This document shows, one piece after another, positions 31,134-43,074 of a DNA stretch of 64,000 bases (positions are counted from its first letter, which is position 1; each line of letters opens with the position of its first letter). A program made the position numbers and the translations under genes. The stretch spans positions 1,674,001 through 1,738,000 of the forward strand of contig NC_089395.1 of the NCBI RefSeq assembly GCF_003171515.1, in the 5' to 3' direction. The notes beneath the pieces were generated by a model. It saw only the letters and a list, made by a program, of their open reading frames with translations, ran no database searches and was not told the DNA's origin. Origin of the DNA: Pyrenophora tritici-repentis (lineage: Eukaryota; Ascomycota; Dothideomycetes; Pleosporales; Pleosporaceae).

Positions 31134-33488
31134 ATGGATGAATCTTTTGCGAACTCGTTTGCGAAAGCTCAGCAGTTCTATGGTATCTCTTTGAGCTCGT
31201 TCATCGCTTCTGTCTCCCTTTCCACGGTCATATTCACGCTAGAAGTTCTTGTGTTTTTTATTGTCCGCAAGCGCTTGCCCGATCTCTAGTACGCTCACAA
31301 TATTCTTTCTAGTCTTGTGCTAATGATCGCAGTACCACTGTTCCAGAAGACGTTGACACTACCCGTACAACACGGAAGAGACATATAGTAGCCAACTTTG
31401 TTCGATTTGAACGCCACCACAAACATTTTGATAGATACTTTTTCCGCCGGTACCTACGGTCGCTGATTGTTATCTTTACCCCAGCTGCACTCCTGATAAC
31501 ACCTATTCTCGTCCCTTTGAACTACACCAACGGAAAAGGCGCGGTGCTTGGAGTGAGTGGTCTCGATGTCTTGGGGTGGTCCAATGTCGGCCTTGATCAA
31601 GCAGATCGGTACTGGGCTCATCTGCTCTTCAGTTTGGTTTTTATCGGGCATGTTTGCTGGGTCATCTGGAGCGAGCTTGCATTGTACGTTGCAAGCCGGC
31701 AACACGCACCGAACGCTGCTTTGTGCACAGTACTCGTCGACTCCATACCAGACGATTGGATGTCTGAAAAGGTACTTACATCTCAACTCGAGGTCTTTCC
31801 GGGTGAGGTCACTGCCATTTCTTTCAACCGTGACTACAGTGCAATTTCCAAGCTTGCAGAGAGACGGGAACGTATGGCTCGAGCCCTCGAGACGGCAGAG
31901 ATCTCCAACATAAGGAAGGCTTGTAGGGCAGGCGTACGGAAACAAAGCAAGAAGTCAAGCTCCGTTAGGTGCTTGCAATACCAATCACGCAACCTCTTAA
32001 AGCTGTTTGGCTGGCTAAGACTTGAAAAGGTCGACACCACCCTGGTTTATCGAGAGGAACTTCGCAAAACTGGTGAAAAGATGGACTTGTATCGCGCAGC
32101 ACTAAAGGAATTCCCGCCCCTGCGGTCCGCCTTTATCACCTTCGCCAATCCACTCGCCGCTCACATGGTGTGCCAAACAGTAATCCATACAAGCTCAGGT
32201 CATATGACACCCCGTACAATGCCTTTGTCGGTAGATGATGTCGTATGGAGCAACGTCAATATCACCTGGCGGGACAGAACCTTACGCACCATACTTTCAA
32301 ATGTGCTCATTGTAGCGACAGCATCTGCATGCGTCTTTCCAGTTGCATTAGCAGGACTCCTCTCCCAGATTATCTATATCACACAAGCGGTGTCTTGGCT
32401 GAGCTGGATCAACAAACTTCCACAGTTCTTCCTAGGCCTACTTCAAGGTGTATTGCCTCCCACCCTAGTGGCTATTCTGATAAAAGGATTCGTCGTTGTA
32501 CTTCAATACCTTGTCCGAAAGCAGGGCATCTCTTCTAGGAGCCATATCGACCTCAAGATTCAAGACTATTACTTTTGCTTTCTCTTTGTCCAAGTTACTG
32601 TTGTAATATCTTTGTCTGCAGGGCTTACTGCCATCGCGAACGAGATGACACATGGAGCTTCGCTAGCTGCGACCTTGGCCAAGAACCTACCAAAAGCAAG
32701 CAATTACTTCCTTTCCTATATTCTCTTACAGGGTCTGTCAATCAGCGCCAACGCTCTGTTGCGGATAGATTGTCTAGTCGGAAAGTTTATACTTAGTCCG
32801 ATCTTCGACAAGTCTGTCACTCAGATGATGATAAGAAGAAGGGGCCGGGATCTCGAGTGGGGCACTTTCGTACCAGTTTTCACAAACCTCTCCTGCATTG
32901 GTAGGTACTAAATTTGAAATCACCCAGTCTTCGCTGAAACATACAGGATTTCTCTATGCTATCATATCGCCGATCATTATTCCTTTCCAGGTTCTTATAT
33001 TTGGCTTATTCTGGATAATCTACTCTAGATCAAGTATACTACTAACCGAACGAGATGGTGGGGGGCTCTTCTATCCCAAAGCCCTCAAACATCTCTTGAC
33101 AGGCTTATACATGATGCAAGTCTGTCTCGTAGCTCTTTTCCTTCTTGTACGAGACTCGCAAGGCAAGGCTAAGTGTATTGGACAAGCTTGCATTATGGTG
33201 TTTGCTATAGGAATGACTGTTGTATATCATCACTTGCTTTGCAGGGCATTCAACCCCTTGTTGAGCTTTTTCCCCACTGCGCTTAAGGATACCCTAGCCA
33301 AAGATTCAACGCTATCTCCTCCTTTTCTTCACAAGGCCCTTGCATCAAGTCCGACAATCAGTATCCCCAGAGACGACCACGGTTTTGGCTCTACTCGAAC
33401 ATTACAGCTTAAGGCGGAGCTAAAAGGAGTGAACATATCTAACACGGACGCAATCATTAACGGTTCAGGCGATATGTGCTTGAGATAG
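31134..33488 (+). CDS. CSC1/TMEM63-type (OSCA family) membrane channel
   Basis: A multi-pass membrane protein of the hyperosmolality-gated cation channel superfamily (fungal Rsn1/Csc1 type). I join exons 31134-31288, 31333-32900 and 32947-33488; the introns are 44 and 46 bases with GTACGC...CGCAG and GTAGGT...TACAG ends, and all phases agree, giving 754 residues. The first helix is SLSSFIASVSLSTVIFTLEV. FFRRYLRSLIVIFTPAALLI and LVPLNY with SGLDVLGWSNV follow. The cytosolic loop is charged, and the helical channel core includes FVPVFTNLSCIGFLYAIISP and the long DRDGGG-type loop before the last helices. This is a little shorter than many relatives (850-1000), but no domain seems missing. Loss or gain of the C-terminal extension is common. 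The 129-bp palindromic repeat ends 46 bases before the ATG. Confidence 0.9.
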
Positions 33489-33545
33489 AAAATTGTGAAA
33501 ACAAAATTCACCTATCTAGTAATTACCGTGCTTTACAAGCAAGTT

Positions 33546-33689
33546 AAGCGAGCCGTCCACCGTATCAAGATTAGCGTCTTTCCTTGTAACAGAAGTCAAA
33601 ATGATGGTTGCCGAGCTATACTAGAATGAAAGATAGGTTGGCGTTGCTTTTAGTAAGGCGGACGGCTCGCTTGGAAGGACGGCTCGCTT
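33546..33689. repeat. inverted-repeat element (possible MITE)
   Basis: AAGCGAGCCGTCC at 33546-33558 is repeated as its exact reverse complement at 33660-33672 and again at 33677-33689. This gives an element of 127-144 bp with a doubled right end. I see no convincing target duplication. A similar doubled CGCTCGCTT motif occurs at 14,243-14,272 beside the RIP block. Confidence 0.5.
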
Positions 33690-34424
33690 GGAAGATACTT
33701 CGGAGTTTTATTCCATGCAAATATGGCAGTTAGCACTATCCTGTTATCGTAAAGCATAAGTAATTAATTTACATATCGTAACTGTCATGTGTTGTCTCGA
33801 TTGGCCTCTAAAAATCATGCATGCAACTTTGATCTGCTAACGGGTATCAGAACTATATCGTAGGAGTTAATGCTCGAAAGCGAATTCGAGAATTGTTGGG
33901 TGAATCTAGGGGCTCAGCACCGGGCGGTCCGAGCGGAAGACCGGACAGATGACAAGAGTGATTACCGCCGTGCATGGGTCTGAAGCACCGGGTAGTTATT
34001 GTTCATGTTGGTATCGTAAGCGCTAGGATCAGTAGCGCAGGTGGTAAGACCGGTGGCGTCCACACTGCTAGCCGTAGTGCCATATTGCCGCCGTATGGGC
34101 GGAAATGTGAATTGGATACGGGTCTCCAACAGCGGAGATCTGTGTCACGTAGGACCTTTTCCTAGATGAAGTCTACCAAGACCCGAAGCATGACATCCGA
34201 GATAGCCAGACAGCTGCATATCTATCTAGCCACTGGCGGCTTTTGAAGACTGGCATGAACGGGCGTAAACCGCTATACACTACTAGGAACGGAAAATGTA
34301 CCTGGCGTGGGAAGACCCTCAAAATTATGTTGTAATAGTATTCCAAACCACTCGTCTATATAAGTCATTGTGATGCGGACGATGAAGTAGCCATTCAACG
34401 ATCTTACTTTACAGCGAGTCCAGC
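33690..34424. other. intergenic
   Basis: No gene seen. A possible TATA element (TATATAAG) near 34,357 lies 60-70 bases before the BTB start. Confidence 0.4.
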
Positions 34425-35496
34425 ATGGCATGGCGCGAAACCCGCGACGACGAAGTTCTGATCAGACATCACAGGATTCCCGTCTCATCTTCAATCATGT
34501 CACAAGTATCAACAGAGTTCCATAAGCTCTTCACCACTCAACACGGTTCGTTGCGAAAATGGATCGAGCTACCAAACGAAGATCCTGTGGCGTTTGGTAT
34601 GATATGCGAGTCAGCTCATGGCTCCTTCATTCCGCATGATGACATATCGCTGCAGACGCTCGCCAACATGACGGATGCTATCCAACGTTACAGGATTCCC
34701 GCCACATCTAGCGTGCATCATACCGCGGAATTCAGCTTCGCCGTTCATGCCTTCAGGCTAAGCACGCTTTCAACGATCGAACTCCTTCAGCTCCTTGGCG
34801 TTGCGAAAGCCTTGGGCTCCGTCAGATACAATAAACTGCTCGAAGATGTGTTTCTCCAGTATCCACTTCAATTTGAAGCATTGCCCATTGAGCAAATCAC
34901 TGGCAGTTGTGAAACCGATCTTGCTATACTGGGTATGTAATCTGCCTCCATAAGCATTATAAGGCTTGCTGACTCTCACAGCAAATGTAAAACTACGGGG
35001 TGCAGCGTGCCGCGCACGAGTGGCAAGCACAATGTTGAGTTCGCTGGACGGGGATTGTATTCTTCATCTGCAAGAGAAATGCGGCTTAGCTGTGTGGATT
35101 CTGGAGGACAGTCTCAGCCTACAGGAGATCAATACTCGTCTTCGAAGCATCAGGAACGCTGCAGATAGTCTCAGGGAACAGCTCCTAAACGCCAGTGGGG
35201 CGATCATTGAAGCGACAGCAGACATCAATGACTATTTCCGCACTACGATCGGACAGGCGCAAAGAGTAGAAGAAGGTCACGGAAAGGATGTTTTGGACGT
35301 GCACCACGAGGTAAAGCGCCTGGAGATCCAGATTGCGGAGAGCGGGCGGATTTCAGGAGATTCCTTCGTTATTGATAATTCGTCCAGCGATACTGATTTC
35401 GAGGACATTGAAGCCTACGCTGGGTCGCTGGGGGATTGTTATGATGGCTTGCAGTTCGATGACAGTGAGTCTGTAGTTTCTGCAAAGACTGTCTAA
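34425..35496 (+). CDS. BTB/POZ domain protein, paralogue 2
   Basis: Two exons, 34425-34932 and 34982-35496, separated by a 49-base intron (GTATGT...TCACAG) that keeps frame and yields 340 residues. The BTB region reads DEVLIRHHRIPVSSSIMSQV, then WIELPNEDPVAFGMICESAH. The C-terminal half has VKLRGAACRARVAS and the acidic FEDIEAYAGSLGD, matching the paralogue at 1593-2618 at corresponding places. In that copy the same stretch is uninterrupted, so an intron was gained or lost after duplication. It converges on the Zn2Cys6 gene to its right, as at the first locus. Possible roles are those of BTB adaptors in general; nothing specific is shown. Confidence 0.85.
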
Positions 35497-35710
35497 GGGT
35501 ATTTGGGAATGTCTTAGGATATGGGAGTTGATTGTGATAACTCATGGTGTACTCACATCTGCATTATAGATACTTCATGTGAACAGATACTCCTGATGGG
35601 CAGATAAGAGTCGATAGCAACACACAGGAAGAGAGAGCAATTAACATGCGGTCTATGCATAACGCCTTTCTCCCGCCATTCACACTGTGATATTCCTATC
35701 AACTTGGTTC

Positions 35711-36503
35711 TTACAGACCCAGGTGGTCATGAGTATGCAGGTATGATGCTGTGTCGCTTTGTGGCCAGTACAACTCCGCAGCCTCAGCTGCGTCTGTATC
35801 TATTGACGAGCGAACCTCTTGCAGGCCAAATCTGCTTCCGAGGCCACCAAATTCCGGTAGCGACATACCCTGTTGCATTGATGGGGCCACGAAGGTGCTC
35901 GGCTCCGATATAGGTGCAAAAAAGGTTGAATATTGTAAGGATCCTGGCTGTAGTTGCAGAAAAGGCGTATAAGGTGTTATGTTCGGCTCTGTATTCGGCC
36001 TTGGAGTCTGGTACGGTAGTGGGATGTGTCTTGTTGTCGCTCCGATAGTAGATGCGTGCAGGTTCGTCACAGTGTCGTGGAGGAACGGGCTGCTATCTCC
36101 CGAACTCCGCACTGACAAGGCCGGCAGATTGTTGCCGGTCTGGAGGTATTCATTCAACGTTTCTAAGGCGTGCTTGAGCTGTCTGTTCTGGGTTTCAAAG
36201 AGAACTGCTCTGCGAAAAATGTAAGTTGAAAGACGCCATGATTGGATCGAGCGTAAACACGCTTACTGAGAGTTCCTATTATGACGGTGGCCCGCCCCTT
36301 GACTGTAGTTACATACAGAGTCATCGGCTTGACATCTTCCGCATGAATGCTCCCCATTGCACAACACAGAGATCAGCATTAGACTTAATTGCGTTAGGAA
36401 TGATAGTACTTACCTTTGTTTTTTTAACTCGGCACCGGTCGCAAGCCTGTTTCACTCGTTTCCTAGACTTTTCCATGATGCCTGGGGGCATTAAGCGCTC
36501 CAT
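35711..36503 (-). CDS. Zn2Cys6 transcription factor, paralogue 2 (splice site suspect)
   Basis: The first exon (36503-36414) ends in CDRCRVKKTK with a good GTAAGT donor. The second (36361-36267) starts CNGEHSCGRCQADDSVC, which completes the zinc cluster. The bases just before that second exon read TG, not AG, so the first intron (36413-36362) would be GT-TG; in the paralogue at 807 the same place reads TAG. The second intron (36266-36189, GTAAGC...CCCAG) is normal. The last exon (36188-35711) reads KHALETLNEYLQTGNNLPAL and aligns with paralogue 1. If the first intron can be spliced the product is 220 residues; otherwise the gene is dead. All other features are intact, so the loss, if real, is recent. 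Confidence 0.7.
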
Positions 36504-37698
36504 ACAACTTGCATATGTAACCTATATGATCTTGCAAGATTGTCGTTTACGCCAACTAAGTACATTCCTGTTCTTCATATCTTCGCATCAGTACTGTGCC
36601 ACAATAATGCATACGATAGTTTGCGGAAGGATTGGGTCACATCGTGCTAAAACTCATCACTACTTGCCGTGCCGCACTTGACATGAGCATCAAACTTGCC
36701 CAACACAAGACGGCTAAGCGCGGTACCATGAGAAGGGCCTTCTCCATCTCGATACTGTATGTACAATTACAGAGAAGCGGGCTCTCCGAGTGCCTTGCCA
36801 TCGCACAGTAAGCTGTAATCAACCTCGCAACCTCTAGCGCCGAGCACGAATTACGACACCTGCTTATAAGCTGCTGACCGTGATCTGATAGACTGTCATG
36901 AATCCCGCTACTGACTGTAATCTGATGGACTGCCATGATTCCTGCCATGATTCCTGCCATGTCGTGCACTTCTCGCTGCAATTGTTCTCAAGGGAGGCTG
37001 GTTCTGCTAAGGACTGCCCTGTACGAGAACTTCTATCCAAGGGAGTAAAAGGTCAATCTTTTGCTCCGCCACATTCTTAGCGTACCCGACTTCTCCGCAA
37101 GGACAGTCGCGCGCCAATACGCCCTAGTGCATTTGCTATTTAGGTTCCTGACTAGACACAAGCCTGCATGCATATACGGTCGCGTGAGCGCAAAATCCCT
37201 GAATTGAGGAACGTTGCGTCATGCTAGTCGCTGCATCCTCGCGGCGCAGCGTTAGCCTGGCCAGACCAATGCCAAGAACTTGGGGATAATTAAGCCTTCG
37301 GTACCTTGCGCAGCTTGCTAGCAATCTTGACCATTCCCGGGAGCCTGGTTCGCAGTCCGCGATTCGTTTCGTAACGCGCGGCTTTCCATCAACCTGCAGT
37401 CAGCGGGCCGATTAGAGAATAACCCCGTCTACCCCGCGCATCCGCAGCACGCGCGCGCTAGAGACGAACCCGTCTGTGCTGATTTTGTCTGCCTGTGCTT
37501 ATGCTCATTCCCCTGCACATACTAATACAGAGTCAAACAGGATAGACAAGGCAACAAGGGCTAATGGGCGTTGAAAAGCTTGAGAAGCTCGGCTCAGCAC
37601 TGTACTGTGTCTCGCATCATCGATCATGAGAGCTGAAACGGGCGATAGCGATCACACAAGCCCTTTGTTTGTTGCATATAAGGTGAAATGTCCGACAT
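36504..37698. other. intergenic, no gene seen
   Basis: Contains an imperfect short direct repeat (CTGCCATGATTC/CTGCCATGATTC around 36,932-36,960) and a GC-rich patch near 37.4 kb. No supported gene or RNA. Confidence 0.45.
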
Positions 37699-39819
37699 TC
37701 AGTAATTACTAAGCTTCTTCATAATCCAGATGTTCGGCTTTTCGTCGCTATATACGTAATATACGTCTTCCGGTTGCTTAGATTGTCTTCGGCGACGCCA
37801 GATCAGGGAAGGATCACAAAGTTTTAGTCGCAGGTCTGTATCCACCAAAGCAAACAAAGGCGCCACGCCCTTCGCGCGGATACTGGTGACTACCCTCTGG
37901 ATATCCTCTATCGTTGCAATGCATGTGTACTCCGCGAGTGGACCTATGTCTCGACTCTGGGGCAGATGCCAGAATGTGATGTCGACGCCGTGGGGCGTAG
38001 CTACATGGTCGGGATATGCCGGTACCGAGTAGACGGAAGAAGAGCGTAATAATAGTCGGCCCTGTTGAGAATTCCCCCGGGTACCGCTAACGGCACTTGA
38101 TCCGAATTTCTCGAAGAAGGTCATCAAGATTAACACAAGCTCCCCGTACTCCGTCAACGCGTATCTTGGCTCTTGTGCAAGTGCGCTCCATATTGTGGGA
38201 AGAAAAAGCTCTGGGTGATTCCTGGGCACCCGGGTTGTAGTCGCGCTGTCAGTCGTCATCAAAGGAGTAGGAGCAGGCAGGCGAGGCTCGAAGATCACTT
38301 GAGCTCTTTGACGTGAATAGGCTTCTGCATTGAACTTGTCGGCTGCCGCAGAGAAGAAGACAGTTGATCGTTCTTGAAGCATGTGCATGCGAATTTGCGA
38401 AAGGTCGGGATCTTGGTTGCATAGAGACGAGATCAAGTCAGACTCAAACCCAAGCCTGCGTGCAAATTGGCCAAGCCGGATCACCCCTCCAGGACGCTCC
38501 GACGACTGCACTTGGTCTTGTGGTTTCTTACGGTAGTTCCCATGGCCTTGCACGTGGCGCAATAAATAGAGACAGAGTTGCCAATAGGAATGCAGTCCAG
38601 GGTCGCTGCCTTCTACAAAGCGCTCATCATGCTCGCTGTATTGTAGAAGGTATTGTTGCTTACTTTGTCCAGGCCGCTCGCAGTAATTCTGAAGTAGGAT
38701 GTCTCTTATCGAAGGAAGGTGTCTGGACACTAGGTTGAATTCATCCTTTGAGGGATACAACTCGCCAGGAGGGAGCAACTCTCTCAAAGGAAGCATAACG
38801 GGTCCTAGTATTTTGACATGATTGAAAAAGGTCTGAAAATTCAAGATAAGTCCTTCAACAGCAAGTACCCTTTGACAGATTTGAGCGCGTGCGTCGGGGT
38901 CATGTACGCGAGGAAAGACCTGGCGTCTGGCAAACAAGCCTTCAATCATGGAGCGGTCGCGGGAGCTCCATAGAGGTGCAAAGCCCCCAAGCTTCTCGAT
39001 GGTGTACTCGTCACAGAGGTGCGCATCACCACCTGTGATTTTGTGCCAGATCTCATACATCTGCATCAAATAGCATTCAATCTCCTGGGGAAATCAATGA
39101 ACTGAAATACTTTGGCTTGAGGGAGTTGTACCTGTCTGCATCGCCAGCTCAGTATGAGTGGAAATGAGCCGAGTTGGAGACTCATCCATAAGGAGCGAAA
39201 CGGCTCTAGTCTCTCAAGACAGATGCGAAGCCATTCATTACGTAGAATCTGATTCAGGCTCTTCAGCTTAGCTCCCAGTAGCCTTTTCCATCTTTTTGCG
39301 ACTTCGTAGTTTCGCTCGCGTTCGTAAAAGCGAATATGGAGAAACTTTTCGCCGTCACAGGGAGACGTATGTAGTTGATAGGACTCGCGAATTTGAGTCA
39401 CAACAGTTGCAGGTGCGTCCATATACTGTTCAGCAACCGATATCAAACAGGATAGCACTGCTCTCACCAGAATTGTAAAGATCGACAAGCCACCAGTCGT
39501 CTTCACCTTGCGATTCATCTCTTTTCGCAGTCTCGAACCGAAATCGTCCGTGAAGGCATGGTAGCTCAAGTCCGATTGGAAGAGCAAGTCTTGGAGAAGA
39601 TCCGATGGCGTACAACGCGTCTGAAGAGATATGTGCGCCGACCAAACAGTCGTGGTATTCCGAAGGACAAATCAAAGCAGGTAGATTGTGCTCTATATCA
39701 GACATGCAGCAGCCAACACAATCGTCAGGCTTTGCATTACTAGGACTGTAGTATAAGTTTCGGAATCTCACCTGGGCTGTTCCCAGATAATATCGATATC
39801 TTTCGAGTTTGCTACACAT
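37699..39819 (-). pseudogene. DUF3723 family protein, frameshifted
   Basis: The N-terminal part (ATG 39819) matches the family: YRYYLGTAQVRFRNLYYSPS and NAKP, then NLPALI, then LPCLHGRFRFETAKR with DDWWLVDLYNSG. Around 39,440-39,470 the frame must change by one base to continue with YMDAPATVVTQIRESY. No intron with proper ends achieves this, except a poor 61-base option that deletes conserved residues. The rest is clean: a 47-base intron (39131-39085, GTACAA...CCCAG) and then ECYLMQMYEIWHKITGGD, LWSSRDRSMIEGLFARRQVF and the long C-terminus ending at 37699. DUF3723 proteins have no known biochemistry but are repeatedly found as cargo in Starship giant transposons. The break may be a true mutation or an assembly error. 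Confidence 0.8.
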
Positions 39820-39974
39820 ATTGACTCCAATTCCAATATTATGAAGGGCTTGCCAGGCTATAAATATGGTTATGCCCACCTTGAAATTGAGTCTTCCAAA
39901 TATTGCTAGCCGACAACAGGTATTTATAAAGACAAGAATGTACCAGAACGAAAAAGTAACAGATTTGTGTAGAT
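39820..39974. promoter_or_regulatory. 155-bp divergent promoter region (DUF3723 / patatin gene)
   Basis: The start codons of the DUF3723 gene (39819, minus) and the patatin-like gene (39975, plus) are only 155 bases apart, so the two must share a promoter region. It is AT-rich; TATTTATAAAG at 39,920-39,930 could serve as a TATA element for the plus-strand gene. Confidence 0.5.
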
Positions 39975-42900
39975 ATGCCATCACGCGACCGTTTAGACTG
40001 GCTGTACGCTTTCCAAACCAGGACAGATTGGTTCTTGACTATTGGGGGCGGCCTACAGCAGGTTACTACTAATCTTCGCAACCCCCACGCCCAATTCCCT
40101 TCTACTGTTCTGCTAATCGGTACCAAGGAGAGGGAAGCTGCACACCAAGCGCTTTTTCCGGGTCGGCCTCATTCAAAATCCCGTGGTCTAGCACAAGTGC
40201 ATGCAGACGACTCAACGTCAGACGCTAAACATCCACTGTTAATTGCTAGCCTGGACACCGACAATGCTTGCGGCAAACAGAAGCCACCGCAAAAGCATAC
40301 AGGACACGCGCATCATAAAGTTATGTGGCTATCCGAGAAAACACCAGTGATCGGAACCGAATCGCTGGTTGAAACTATAGTCGGCCGGTTGCTGCTGCTG
40401 TTCGCCGACGTCGTCTGTCTTTTTCTAGACGACTTCTCTACTCGTGAAGAGGGAATTCAGTTCCTACAAAGATGTACAAGACATAGTAGTCTTTCGCCGA
40501 GCTGGAAGCCTCAGGTTATCTTTGTCACTAGGAACACATACAAGCCTAAGAATGACCCTAATCTACCAACGTTTGGTGGCATTCAGCACGTGATATTACC
40601 GGCAAATAGCCGCAAAATCCCACTTTCTCGTAGATATCTCTCCTTGAAGAAGACTATGCTCTCAGATATTGAGATGGTAAGGAATAGTAGAGAGGCCTCT
40701 CAGAGGCTCTATTCGGCATACCACCTCAATGTCTTCTTCGAGTTGGCATTACGACACGTTGCGACATGCACCACCCCACCGTTCAATTTCATCCTCGCTA
40801 CGCGCCAATGCAATCGAATAGAAGATGATCTCTGGAATCATCTACAGAGCTTTTTGGAGTTGTGCACTGTCAATTACGTCCCTAAGGAAGCTGCCTTGGA
40901 GTATATGGCATCTGCACTCATGTTAGACAGCTTTCCACCGGGAATGCATCGTAAGTGCTGTATACTCCAGCCACTCTGTTTCGGCACTAACCAATAGACT
41001 TCAAACCGTCTGAGATGTTCGAGACCCTATATAAGTCTCACTGCTATAAAGCCTTCTCGTCGCAGCCTTCCGAGCAAACCCTTTCGCCAGCCGCTTTATG
41101 TACACATTTGAAAGCCATTTTTTGTCATTATTGCTCCGAACTTAAGAAAGAAAAGCTCACGGCAGTCCAGCTACATAGGAGAAACCTTGAAAACATTTCC
41201 ATCAACTGGAACACGATGTATAGCTCTCAGCTGTGCCTTGACTGTCTTTCGTGCAAACCTGAACATAGCCTGCGCTGTGGTCACGCAATCTGTGATTCAT
41301 GCGCTTGCAAGTTTGGGTCGAAATCTCGGCAGATGGAATATTCATACTGCATCTCTCAGTGCATTCTATGCAAATTCAAAGGCAAGCTTACTGCTCGTCT
41401 TAAGCCGCCCACAGCAGGAAGTCGGTTGCTTGTCCTTGATGGAGGCGGTATTCGGGGAATTTTCACTCTGCATATATTACACGCGCTCGACAAGTATCGG
41501 AAACTCCCATACCCCATTTATGACGAGTTTGATTTGTTATTAGGTTCAAGCACAGGTAAATGTCACTTTTTATTGACATCTTCGAAGCATATCACTTACA
41601 GTAAGATCTAGGAGGCCTTATCGTGCTCATGTTTCTTTTGCGCCAGAATATTGACGAGTGCATTGGTACCTTTAAGCAGCTGGCAGAACGGGTATTTCTT
41701 CCTCGCCAACCGTTTGGAAACTCTCTTCTTGCGAAGATCTGTGGCTTCCTATCTTCTTTGCTAACCGATAGCTTATACGGAGCTGCCGAAATGGAAGCGT
41801 GCGTGAAAGAGGCATTTGGAGCGGATACTGCTCTATTCGGCAGTACGGTCCCTGACGTGGGTATATCGGGACCAAAAGTAGCAGTTACTACAATGGCCGT
41901 GTCCAATTCGAGACTCTGCATCCTCTCTAATTACAATGGAGCTGGAGATCGGCACGGTAAAAGCTTGTATCCTATCTTCAGGTACAAGACTAATAGACGA
42001 CTGCAGGTTACAAACACTATCGAGCTTCTGACGCGGAAGATGAGATTCTTGTCTGCGACGCGTAGGTCCTGTCCCTTTCTTCAAGCTCTCAAATTAATCT
42101 TGTTCAGTGCTAGGGCAACATCTGCCGCTCCCTCCTACTTCCCAGCAAAGTTTATCCGGGGTTTAGGACTTGTTCAGGATGGAGGTGCAGGAAAGCACAA
42201 TAATCCAATCGACCCCGCAGAGTGGGAATCGAAAGCTATTTGGGACGGCGACCCAGACCTAGCTGTTTCAATAGGCACAGGATTTGCTCAAGATCCTGAT
42301 TCACCGCAGACTGTGTCCGGAAGACTGCGTTTGCGTGATCGCTTCTTCCCGCGCTTGCTTCGACTTTTCAACGCCATGTTAAACGCCCAGAGCGGTTGGG
42401 AGGATCACCTAAACCGAGTACATAAAGACGAACGACACAAATACTTCCGCATCAACATAGCTATGGACCGGGAGCCTCCGCTTGATGATGTTGGTAAGAT
42501 TCCGGAACTAGAAAACTTGGCCACGACTTTCCTTCAGGGTTACGACTTCTCTAGTATTACTCAGGCGCTCTTTGCTGCTTCATTCTTCTTTGAACTTCAC
42601 CGCAAGCCGGTCGCGAGAGGGACGTCTGTTTGCTCAGGCTCCATCCGCTGTCGAAGCCCAGACACACGGGCGCTGATTGAGAGAATTCTGCAAGAATATC
42701 CGGCAGCCTCATTTACTACAAAAGATGGCGCTAACTTGGGCTACATCGGCGGCTGCAGTCTCTGTGCTAAATGTGGTCATTATCGCAAGGTGGTCAACTT
42801 CAAGGTCTACCACGTTGATCAGAGCGTGTCCATTCATATGCAATTCAACCGATTGGGGCGGCATAGAATTAGCGGATTTCCACAGTCTATAACACAATTC

Positions 42901-43074
42901 GCAAGGCTCCAGTTGCTAGACGCTGCGTTTGGCAGAGCAGATCATCAAATCGCGGACTATGCGGGTACAAGCGGTTGTCAGTGTCAGGTTACCAAGAAAA
43001 GAAAAAGACCCGTACCTTTGATCACTAGAGCCTCAAAAAGGCAATGCCTGGAGCTTACTACGGAGGAGAATTAA
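39975..43074 (+). CDS. patatin-like phospholipase with RING-like finger, 966 aa
   Basis: Five exons in frame: 39975-40950, 40998-41555, 41612-41956, 42007-42061 and 42108-43074. The introns are 46-56 bases with normal ends. The patatin domain has the oxyanion loop DGGGIRG, the nucleophile elbow GSSTGG (the Ser of G-x-S-x-G, split by an intron), SNYNGAGDRHG followed by the spliced YKHYRASDAEDEILVCDAAR, ATSAAPSYF, and the catalytic Asp in QDGGAGKHNNP. All catalytic residues are present, so it is predicted to hydrolyse acyl esters of lipids. Before the domain lies a cysteine-rich finger, CLDCLSCKPEHSLRCGHAIC then C-x2-C and C-x2-C, of RING-like spacing. The first ~330 residues are of unknown type. 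The C-terminus is basic (KKRKRP). Patatin-like proteins are a recurrent Starship cargo family. Confidence 0.92.
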
